Assembly: GCF_004359215.1 (NCBI RefSeq)
Contig: NC_090610.1
Span: forward strand, 6,282,773 to 6,346,772
DNA length: 64,000 nt
DNA from: Bremia lactucae
Taxonomy: Eukaryota; Oomycota; Peronosporomycetes; Peronosporales; Peronosporaceae
Direction of reading: 5' to 3'
The notes under the pieces are model-generated. The model had not been told where the DNA came from. It worked only from the letters and a program-made list of their open reading frames with translations, and did no database searches. The stretch's first letter is position 1, and every line of letters begins with the position of its first letter. The translations under genes and the position numbers were made by a program. Of the stretch, positions 42,190 through 51,481 are shown in pieces.

Positions 42190-43583
42190 ATTGATCAAAT
42201 TTAAGCACATGTTCCTTGCCTAAGGCACCCGATCCGAAATCGACCTGATATCAGGTTCGAATACTGTGTCATGAGGCAGTGGTAATTGCCTCGTAAAGAA
42301 ATATTAGCGATCGACAAATTCATTGCCGACCGCTCAGCATCCCCACATAGCTGTCCGACCTTCTGTGTGCGAAAAACACAGGAAGGTAATGCGTTCAATA
42401 AATTGCACGCTGCAACGGTACCGGCTCAAATATCGATACTACGTAAAACGTAAAAACGGTATGTCAAAGGGTACCATCTTTTAATCAATGAATCTGATGG
42501 ATGGATTCTATCAGATCCTCATGCGTGAACAGGATATTCCGATCATGACAGTAAGTACTCCAAGCATAATTGGGGCTGACTAGTTATGCCACAGGGTCTA
42601 AGTAATTCCCCTGCAAGATACAACAGATGTGTAGCCATTAAGTTGAGAGCAGTGCGAGATTTAGCACCGTGCTATATGACGACGTCTTTGTCCATAGCCG
42701 AGCCATAAACATAAAAGGACGTTTAAGTGGAATGCGAATATCAAGAGGTGAATATTCGCTGCAAGTGAATTATTACTTTTCGGGTTCATCGTTAGTAAAT
42801 ACGGTGTACGCCCTGATCCGAAATCATAAAGGCTATCACCGACTGGTAGTTCCTCGGCTTATCGACGAGCTTACATTAGTACTCGCGCAATTATGCCAAC
42901 CTTTCCTCGGCTTATCGACGTGCTTACATAAGTACTCGCGCAATTGTGCCAACATGACAGTACATATTTCTTCTTTGTCGAAAAAAAATGGTAAGTGGTC
43001 ATGGAGGGCTGATTATTAGCGCTTCTCTGAGGGTATCAAGCAAAGCTTGATACAGTCGCCAATATTGGCGATTGCGGACCGAGACAGACAATTTCATGTG
43101 GTCTGCGACGCCAGCAATTCAATATGGTCTGTGACGCCAGCGATTTCGCAATCGATTGTGCGTTAATGCAATATGACACGGACGGCGCAGAGCGCGTCCT
43201 CTGCTATTAGTTGTGTCAGCTTCAACCGGCTAAACGCAATTACCTAATGCACGACAAGGAACTCCTTGTCATGAAATATGCACTGGCTAAGTTAAGGACT
43301 TTCTCTTGGGAGGTAGACCGTTCATTGTTTATCCGGACCATGCGTCTATGCGCAAGGACGTAAATAATCCACACCTCCCGCAAAGAATGGTGAGATGGTT
43401 GTTTTTCTTCGCGAAGTACAACTTCTCTGTGGAGTATAAAACAGGACGACTTAATGTAGTCGCTGATGCTCTTTTGCGCCAGCTCCATTTTGAGCCGGCT
43501 GCGCGAAACAACAGTGAGGATAAACCCACTATTGCAACAATAAGTGTTCCATCGTCAACATTACTTGGCGACGTTAGAAGAGC
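42190..43583 (+). pseudogene. Family A reverse transcriptase and RNase H
   Basis: RT: MNLMDGFYQILMREQDIPIM at about 42487-42545, then LYDDVFVHSRA with YDD at 42675-42683, and a 53-bp tandem repeat at 42850-42955 in the thumb. RNase H from about 43060 with a duplicated VVCDAS block, then FVKYNFSVEYKTGRLNVVAD-type linker at 43400-43480 (SVEYKTGRLNVVADALLRQL). Stops and frameshifts throughout. Confidence 0.75.
42850..42955. repeat. 53-bp tandem duplication in family A RT
   Basis: TTCCTCGGCTTATCGACG begins at 42850 and again at 42903. The two copies share 53-bp register with four or so substitutions, and both contain ACTCGCGCAATT. Confidence 0.85.
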
Positions 43584-44577
43584 CTACGTGCCAAATCTCC
43601 GGCTTCAAGGCTCAAGCTTCACGACATTTTGGTTTTTTTAGTCGTCTAATTTCTTTGAAGACCCAGCTCAGGCAAACATTTGAGCCGCCACGTGCGAAAT
43701 TCAGGGCTCGAGCCGAGATCCTGGATTTTAACTGGGCACTCTTAAACTTCACGTTTATGCACAGCATACACGATACGTGATCAGCTATATGATGAGTCAT
43801 CACATTGATGAACAAACACGGGTAAGTGTGTTTACTAAAGGTCTTGCAGACAGTCCTGTTAAGACTCACCTGTTCCGACTTGAACAAGAGTCGTTCGACC
43901 AAGCGATCTCTACAGCGGTACAGGAGATCCGCTAGGAACAGCGAAGAATGCGGATCCGACGCTGTTGCGAAATCACAACGGCGAGGCGGATCGTAAAAAG
44001 AACGGTCGGGGTCAGAAGGTGCGGAGCCCCCTACTGATCCAGCAACGTCGAAAGAATTTGCAAGCCTTTTGACCAAAGTTGCTCCTCACACACAAACATT
44101 GTGTACAACTGCACCAGGTGATGAGGTTAACCTCATCACCCCGATAATTATAGTGGTAAATAAATAGCCACTATAGTCCCTAGTCGATTGTGGGGCACCG
44201 AGCAATTTCATTCGCCGCTAATCGCTAGATGATCGCAGACTCAGAATTCCCTCTGAGGATGACAGTGCGCTAGCAACAGGCGCATCTGTAACAGTAAAGA
44301 AACGCGTAGTTGTTTTCCAATACACGTTTAAGAATAAACAGTACGATGATGATTTCATTGAATTATATTTAGATATCTTAGGATTACCCTTCTTAAGAAA
44401 GTATGAGCGATGTAAAAACTGGCAGCATCGAACTGTGACATTCCTGCCTCTCATTCATCCGTTGGCCATCTGATGAATGTCTTGGACGTCTTGGAGCGTC
44501 CACAAGCATGCAGATGTCAAACGAGTGAGTGCGATGGCCTCACTTGTGGGTACGGTCCTTTGCACAACTGTTTACTG
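43584..44577 (+). repeat. Inserted second copy of family A gag-protease (about 1 kb)
   Basis: After GTTAGAAGAGCCTAC the sequence jumps back to gag (GTGCCAAATC, like 40267) and runs through a shortened gag into a protease region nearly identical to 40960-41480. At 44577-44630 the interrupted linker (GCAACAATAAGTGTTCCATC...GTTAGAAGAG) starts again and pol continues. The linker is thus present on both sides as a direct repeat of about 53 bp. Confidence 0.85.
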
Positions 44578-45600
44578 TTGCAACAATAAGTGTTCCATCG
44601 TCAACATTACTTGGCGACGTTAGAAGAGTCTATTAAGAAGATAAGGCTCTTAAAGGGTTGGTCGATTATCTTAGAAATATATCACAACAATTCTTGGAAG
44701 GATTGTCGAAATTATATCGATCCTCAGCGGATCGATCCACAACACGCAATAGTTTACAGTATGACACAGTCGTTGCTGGCGACACACATCGTGTCGTCAC
44801 TTCCACCCATCATGATCTGCGCTTTTGGATCATGTATGAGTGCCACGATACACCAAATAAGTGGCAATCGTGGACTGTTGAGACCTATTTTACGAGAAGT
44901 CGCGACTTCTTCTGGCCATACCAGTATGGATTCGTCCGCTAGTACATACGAGCTTGCGAAGTTTGTCAATGGGTAAAGCCCAGTGCTTCATCCCCTGTTT
45001 CATCCTTGCTCCATTGCAACCTCTGCCTGTTCCGGCAGAGTGTTGGCAGTCCGTCTCTATGGACTTCGGCTTCGGATTCCCCGCAGACCATCACAAGAAT
45101 AACGGTATTCTTGTGTATGTTGTTCGTTTCAGCAAGATGGCCGATCTTGCTGCAGTCCCGAAGACGATCAGAGGCTATGCTCGAACGCGATATTTCGCCT
45201 CCATGGTCTACCCCGTGAACTGGGTCAGATCGAGACCCCCGGTTCACGGCGAAGTATTGGCAGTCTGTGTTCCAATCGCTTGGAGCACAGCTGGAAATGT
45301 TAACTTCTGACCACCCGGAAACAGATTGTCAGACAGAATGTGCAAATCGTATCCTCGAAGAAATTCTTCCCGATTACGTTCACTTGTCTACTCGTTGGGC
45401 GAGTTGTTGTCGATGGCAGAATTTGCCAACAACAATTCGGAGCGTTTTCCGTGAATGGCCAGGTATACCTAACTTGTTGAGAGTGACTCTTGTTCAAAAG
45501 AGGAAGGTACGCTGGAGCAAAGAAAAATCTAGCTCTCGTTCATCACGCATTGACTTGGCCTTCAATGCGAAGGTTTACCAATATTGATATAAGCAACATT
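44577..45600 (+). pseudogene. Family A zinc domain and integrase
   Basis: Zinc region: WIMYECHDTPNKWQ at about 44825-44870 and CEVCQWVKPSASS at 44955. Integrase: QSVSMDFGFGFPADHHKNNG at about 45048-45110, FSKMADLAAVPKTIRGYART, LTSDHPETDCQTECANRILE at 45300-45360, then WQNLPTTIRSVFREWPG. The first Asp (MDFGF) and the Glu of the HPETD..TE box are present. Frameshifts separate the blocks. Confidence 0.8.
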
Positions 45601-46760
45601 GAAGAGGAAAAACTCAGTAATAGATATAATGCTATAACTGACTTTGATAACGATGCTGAAAAACTCAGCATTCAAACGAATAATTTAGTGGGAACAGTGA
45701 TGCTCAAATAAAAAAATTAAAAATTAAAAAAAAAAAATACAACTAATGAGGAGACCGATGTCTCCGCAAGGCGCACCGGTCGCACTGAAGACAAAAACAA
45801 AACCGAGTCAGCAGGAGAATTCCTGCTGGCTCGAGATTTCTTGCTGGCTCGAGAAGCAGTGATCCATTTCGTATCAACTACCACCGCTGATGCGGTGGAC
45901 CGCCTGAAACGGACTTTGAGGAAAATTGAAAAGCAAACGTTCTTTCATTTCAAAATATTGATCTAGTCCTATTGTCTACGGTTAATTCACCTACACATGT
46001 AGTGACGAATGCGGGCCCAAATAAATTACTGCCCGTACATATCGGTCCATTCCGTGTACTGCACCGCCAAGGTAATGCGTACACAATCGGCTGCCTCGAA
46101 GGCTGCGTACGCACCTTCATTTACGTTGGACGTCTCCGCTCGTGCCAATAGCTCGGGACATCTTCCGGTACCGACACGGTCCAAGGCATCCGCCAACGAC
46201 TGATGGCCCAGTTTCAAAAGCTGATGGTCTCAAGACAAAGTCTGGTTGTCACTAACCAGACGCTTTACTTCATCCTTTTAAGGATGAAATCTCTTGACGA
46301 GCTGCCACCAGCTCGTCTCGAAGGGTCTGATGCGTCCGTTCGTTCGCCAGTAAATAAACCGCAACTTGCGCACGGTTTTGCAACTATTCGCGGAAAACAC
46401 TGTCGACCGTCGTCGCTAACTCGCGACGACGAGAACGTTTCTGATCAACGTCCTTCCGTAAATACCGGAGGACGTGATCTAAGTCACGGTGGTGACTCGG
46501 GTTCGACGTATAAGGTGAACCCGATTTTTCCTCCTCCTCCACATTCTTTGACGGATTCGAATGTTGAGAAACATTTTCATAATGAATGCTTCCCGAACCA
46601 TCGTGAGGTAAAAGTGGTTCGAGCGTGTTACCTCGTTTGTTGGCGAGCTTATTAACCATCGCATGATAGCTGGGAACCTCGTGCCCAACTAATGATGGTA
46701 GCACGACGAGACCCATCTCCTTCCTTAGAGGGTCCATCAGAGAACGAACGCTTCCCCAGT
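45600..46760 (+). pseudogene. Family A post-integrase region and chromodomain
   Basis: Asn/Asp-rich linker at 45600-45900, HIGPFRVLHRQGNAYT-like text at 46040-46090, then an open stretch of 150 codons (46203-46655) with DELPPARLEGSDASVRSPVN, SSLTRDDENVS and HREVKVVRACYLVCWRAY. The chromodomain core continues past a stop as PSHDSWEPRAQLM (46655-46693). This is the best copy of the linker that is antisense to the extra ORF's C-terminal part. Confidence 0.75.
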
Positions 46761-47203
46761 TCGTAAGAGAATCAAGGGCTCTCAATCCCTTCGCGCATCG
46801 ATGAAGAGATGTGCGTCCTTCAATGTGGGTCTTTATGGGAGTAGGCTTCCTTCGGGCATGAACTGCACCTGGAAGACGCAGAGACATGAGTTTTTCCACG
46901 AGAAACAAGGCAAGCTTGCTTCTCTGGACAAACCGTGCATCTTGTAGTTGCACCGACTACAGTCCGTCTCTCAAACCGGTCGCGGAAAGCATCCAGTTTT
47001 TCAAGCCAGGCCTCGCGGCCTAGGCTGTGCACATTCTGTACAAATGCTTCCCAAGCTTGAAACAAAGGAGTACATTTGCACGCTTGCAGGTGTACCATCG
47101 ATTGTGCATCGATGAAGAATCTCGTTTCGTCCTCGCCAGAATTTGAAAGCCTGGATGAGTCAAAAAACGGAATGCGGTATCGTTCGTTGACATGCCAGAC
47201 CAA
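46384..47203 (-). pseudogene. Family A antisense ORF, copy 4 (most complete core)
   Basis: From 47203: ERYRIPFFDSSRLSNSGEDE, FFIDAQ, then PLFQAWEAFVQNVHSLGREA and WLEKLDAFRDRFERRTVVGA, then a Cys-rich segment CTVCPEKQACLVSRGK...CSSCPKEAYS. After one frameshift near 46900 it goes on for 189 codons, with HRCAKGLRALDSLTNWGSVR, LANKRGNTLEPLLPHDGSGS and an acidic EEEE run. CX2CX5C plus CX2C could bind zinc; this is speculation. It lies opposite to the pol C-terminus. The N-terminal module is displaced by the Mutator-like insertion. Confidence 0.65.
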
Positions 47204-47264
47204 CGAATTAAATAGCCCGTCGAGTTCAATCAGAACACTAAAAACTTCAATTATAAAGGGAGCC

Positions 47265-47860
47265 GTTAGTATTCACTCACCCTCTTGATAGTTTTCACTA
47301 ATCCCTAATTCATTGGCTATAATTCACTCAATTTGACGTTAGACGGAAACCAATATTCACTCACATGTAACAACTAATACCACTCAACTCACTACCAAAC
47401 AATTCAATCAACTCAATACCACTCAATTCACTCAAAAGGTAAAAATGTCAGTTCTCAGCTTTCTTAATTGCTTAATCATCGATTCGGGTATTGCTTGACA
47501 ATGTACTGCACTTTCCGGATGGTACCATGCATGACCCAGTAATGATCCAGACAAGAGGAAGGCCAACAAGATCTACGTGACGTGATCCTTCCCCGTTTAA
47601 GCGCGTTGGAAATCAATTAGAGGCTCCCCTCCGACATCGATGCAGGAACTGCAACCGAAAGGGCCACAATGCGCGAACTTGCATTGAAGGTCGCGCTCGG
47701 CCTGCTCCACCCCAGAGTATACACCCAGCAGCACCACCACCACATGATATGTAGTCCCATCTATCAACTCTTCTGTGGGTGAGTTATGATTACTGATGAA
47801 TTTTAGCCAATAAATTAGAAGGGTGAGTGATAACTATCAAGAGGGTGGGGGAATACTAAC
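47265..47860. mobile_element. Mutator-like (MULE-type) deletion derivative with 29-bp inverted repeats
   Basis: Terminal inverted repeats 47265-47293 and 47832-47860 match at 27 of 29 positions (GTTAGTATTC...TTGATAGTT). ATTATAAA occurs at 47250-47257 and again at 47861-47868, a possible 8-bp target duplication, with seven extra bases (GGGAGCC) between the left copy and the repeat. Inside, at about 47640-47690, the plus strand encodes HRCRNCNRKGHNARTC, a CCHC knuckle like that at the C-terminus of Mutator-like transposases, preceded by GRPTRST. The catalytic domain is missing. Family assignment is inference. Confidence 0.65.
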
Positions 47861-47889
47861 ATTATAAATCATTTTGTTTTAAATACACC

Positions 47890-48167
47890 AGAGCTAAAAT
47901 TGTCGCCTCACTACTGACTTATTCTATTTATAACTAACTAGATATGGCGCCTACTTGCGCACCGCACGATCGTGTCTTGTGACGATTGGCGGGGATAATT
48001 CAAACTTAGATCAACCAAACAATTGAAGTGATTTCTTATTGCGTCAACAGTCAAAATTAATAAAGCTAATAATGTTGTACTTCTTTACGTATTTCCTCTC
48101 GTAGAAAATAGTATTAGTTATTCCTTTTATAGGAAATAATATTTATGAAACAGGACACCCCGTTACA
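47890..48167 (-). repeat. Family A LTR fragment (minus orientation)
   Basis: The minus strand starts at 48167 with TGTAACGGGGTG and runs to about 47890, where it is cut short close to the Mutator-like element. It contains the GGCGCCTACTTGCGCACCGC block (plus-strand 47946). It is the 3' LTR of the remnant to the right. Confidence 0.7.
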
Positions 48168-48174
48168 TCAACCC

Positions 48175-48265
48175 TGAAGTGGAACGTCTGGTTCGTAAGA
48201 ACCACTACAATCATGCTTTGGCTCGGGACCATCAGGCTTCGGCAGACGCCTTAGATCGTTTCCCT
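48175..48265 (+). other. Stray 75-90 bp piece of family A pol linker between LTR and the antisense-ORF region
   Basis: ERLVRKNHYNHALARDHQAS-type reading; its reverse complement matches the pol linker at about 130-215 and 62700-62800. It sits where other copies have only the polypurine tract. Probably a template-switch relic. Confidence 0.45.
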
Positions 48266-48416
48266 TAACCAACAGTCACAATAGTGATTGATGTGGAGGG
48301 ACAGATAAATATTATTATGTTTTTCCCTGTAAATTTTTGCACTATTGGTTTTTTTTAAATCTCCAATTTTATTGCATTTTTTATTTTGTTCAAAAATAAA
48401 TTCGTTTACGCATGTT

Positions 48417-48995
48417 ATGAGATCCGGGCGCGTCGCCTGTGAGGCAGAAAAGCTTGCAGCTGCACGGCTCAGTGCAGCTGTTAGCGATGGAAATGTTCAA
48501 GTAGACGATAATGCGTCTACTGCGGAAAAAAAGTAAACTCCTACTCCGATTAGAGGTAACTGGTATATGTCACCTACTCCCATTGTAGGTGACTGGGCCG
48601 GGTCGGCGTCATCGCCCGACTCGGTGGCAATAAGTAAGGCCTCCGGATCAACCGAAGCCATGTCAATTAAACTTACGAGTTCTAACGTGACAACCAAAGA
48701 GGTGATTACAAAGTTGCATGACACTTCTTCAGACCCTTTTGGTGCGGAGTCATCTTGTGATGGCTCAATGGACGACGATAACTCTGGTGATGTCTATGCA
48801 TCACCCGGAGCGAAGTGATCATAAAGGTCACTTCGGTAAGCTTGCTACTGATGGTGCTAGTATGCTTCACCGGGGCGGAGTGATTCCGAGGATCACTCCG
48901 AGAGTAGTGGCAGAGTTAACGTTAACATTAACCAACGGGAAGGGATCGCAATGCGTTGCGGTTCACTTCCGAAAAGAATCATTCAAATGGAATTG
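48417..48995 (+). pseudogene. Family A antisense ORF, N-terminal module (best copy), adjacent to DLST
   Basis: ATG at 48417: MRSGRVACEAEKLAAARLSA, ending at a stop (48534) after NASTAEKK. A second open stretch follows in another frame from 48567: MSPTPIVGDWAGSASSPDSV, HDTSSDPFGAESSCDGSMDD and GDVYASPGAK. This module is shared with 1142-1725, 2815-3290 and 61060-61680. It reads away from the LTR and in the same direction as DLST, whose start codon is only about 130 bp further on. The core of the ORF is missing. Confidence 0.55.
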
Positions 48996-49126
48996 ATTCT
49001 TACAGTAATTAAAGCTGTTAATTACGTGTGTGTGTCGAGTAAATTGTGTCACATGCCCCACCAATTTCGTGCTATTCGAATCTGTGGGCCACACAATTTG
49101 ATATAGATTGTAGGGGGCCATTGTAC

Positions 49127-51273
49127 ATGAGTTTCCAGGCATTACGCAAGAGTTTGCGCAGTGGCCGACCCGCAGCGCATCATGCTTTTATCGCTGTAAC
49201 AAGATATACACGCTCACAAGCTGCTTTAAATGCTCGGCAACAACTGCGTTCAATCTCTGTCATTGTGCTGCAGCCGAAGAGGTGAGCAATTGTAAGAACG
49301 ACAGTGCGATCATCCACTAAGCTTATCTGAATTAATTACATAGAGTAAGCTGCTTGCATTTGCCCGGGCGCTCATTAAATCGACCCTTCTCGTCTGGTAT
49401 ATAACATAATGGTTCTTTGTGAGCGTGGACACAGATTCCCTTTCAATTAACATGATGCATGTCTCCTATATTATTCGTCAATCATGTAGCTGCCGATGAA
49501 GTGGTGCCTGTGCCTACCATGGGCGACTCAATTTCGGAGGGAACAGTTGTCGAATGGCTCAAAGGTACGAAGCTCTTTACAGTCCATGTCTAGTTAGCAA
49601 CCTTTTTGACACTTTTTGCGCTTGGATGCAGCTCCTGGTGAATTCGTGAAAATTGACGAAGTCGTCGTCGTAATCGAGACTGACAAGGTCAGCGTGGATG
49701 TGCGTGCGCCATCTTCCGGTGTGCTGGAGGCTCAGCTAGCCCAGGTCGATGAAACTGTACTGGTGGGTTCCCCGTTGTTCAGCATGAAGAAGCAGTTTAC
49801 GGGTAATGCTCCAGTCGCAGCAAGTATGTCGAAGGAACAGGCGACTTCCGTCGTATCTCCTGAAGAGAACTTTGAGACTGTCAATGTGCCGTCCATGGGG
49901 GACTCTATTTCAGAAGGCACCGTTGTGGCTATCCTTAAAAGTACGCATTCTCTGCTAGGAAAGTTAAATTACTTTGATTTTTTTTGGCTAATTAATGATT
50001 ATGTGTTTCAGGCGTCGGTGACCATGTGCGTGCTGACGAGGCTGTTCTTATCGTAGAGACGGACAAGGTAAAAATTACACTGGAAAGAGAATGTGCCTTT
50101 TTTTCCGTCTGGTCACTGAAGTTATTCAATAATGACAAGGTGAGCGTGGACGTCAAAGCTCCAGTGTCTGGAAAGCTGGTGAGCGTGCTGGCAAAGCTCG
50201 AAGACGTTGTTGAAGTGGAATCACCACTCTTTGTGATTGACAAAGCGTTTAAAGCAACTGCGGAGTCGGCTAAGTCGGAAGCTCCTTCTAAGCCCACTGT
50301 TTCAGTGGCCCACCCTTCTCCAGATGCTGCGTCTGAAGAGGTCCCGATTGTGTCGCTAAAATCTTCCACCACTACCTCGACAGCCCCTGCTATCTCTTCG
50401 GAACGTACTTTCGGCAGCTACAATCGTAACGAAATTCGCGTTCAGATGAGTGCTTTAAAAGTCCGTGCGTCGCAACGACTTAAAGATACGCAGAATTCTG
50501 CTGCAATGCTATCCACCTTTCAGGAGTGCGACTTGGGAAATTTGATCGCTTTACGCGACGAGCTCGGTGAGACATTTAACAAATCTCATGGTGTAAGGCT
50601 TGGCATCATGTCTGCATTTTTAAAAGCCAGCGCGCAAGCGCTTTTGCGCATCCCTGCAGCTAACTCAGGTACATTCACTATTTTCCTGTGGCGCATATTG
50701 TCTTGATCGTAAATCTGACTTAATTATTCGTGTTTTGCAGTGGTCGACATGGATGCGAAAGAGATCATTTACAATGAATTCGTTGACATAAATGTGGCTG
50801 TTGCCTCGGAACGTGGGTATGTGCTGACGCTAACGGCAGTGTTTACGTGTCTTAAAATACTCTTTGCGTATGTGTTGTCAACATGTAGAGTTGTGATGCC
50901 AGTTGTTCGAAATGTGGAGAAGCTTAGCATTGTGGACATCGAGAAAACGCTGACTTCGTTAGGAACGCAGGCTCGCGACGGTACACTAGCGCTTGAGGAT
51001 CTTGCTGGTGGCACCTTCACGATTTCAAACAGCGGCGTGAATGGAGCGCTGTTGAGCACTTCAATGCTGACGGCGCCACAATCAGCTGTGCTAGGTGTAC
51101 ATGGCATCAAGATGCGTCCAACCGTGCTAGCGGGCAAAGCTGTACCGCGACCAATGATGTATCTCTCGCTGACATATGATCACCGCATTATCGATGGGCG
51201 AGAAGGTGTGACGCTGTTAAAAAGCATCGCTGAGGCTATTGCTGACCCGCGCCGTTTGCTTTTGGACATGTAA
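49127..51273 (+). CDS. DLST: Dihydrolipoyl succinyltransferase, E2 of 2-oxoglutarate dehydrogenase, two lipoyl domains
   Basis: Mitochondrial TCA-cycle enzyme that passes succinyl from lipoate to CoA. Proposed exons: 49127-49281, 49490-49564, 49632-49940, 50012-50067, 50140-50668, 50741-50816, 50889-51273; introns 2-6 are 67-72 nt with GT-AG ends and keep the frame. Exon 1 encodes an Arg/Ser/Ala-rich presequence (MSFQALRKSLRSGRPAAHHA). Its join to exon 2 is out of frame as drawn, so a small exon or another splice site is missed. Lipoyl domain 1: VPVPTMGDSISEGTVVEWLK...IETDKVSVDV (Lys codon 49685). Domain 2: VNVPSMGDSISEGTVV...VETDK/VSVDV (Lys codon 50065). Then an Ala/Ser-rich linker without a visible E3-binding domain, and the acyltransferase core from EIRVQMSALKVRASQRLKDT to DHRIIDGRE, with catalytic His (51181) and Asp (51193). 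Confidence 0.93.
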
Positions 51274-51481
51274 GAGTGTCTGTATCGAACCGTCACGAAG
51301 ACTTGTTTTGAAGCAACAATGAGATGATGACGAAAAAAAAGTAGTGATTGAGTTAACAAACGATGAAGACTACGATTCTGGTACAGCATTGCTTCGTTTA
51401 CCATTACGCCACTCGTAAAAAAGCATGAATTTTATGTCGCGAATACATTGACAGAAGCCCATAAAATATCGTTAAATTGTC

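Noticed and set aside
47300..47450. CAATTCACTCAA-type short repeats as a microsatellite or telomere-like array
   Set aside because: Irregular spacing and confined to the subterminal part of the Mutator-like element, where such motif repeats are usual.
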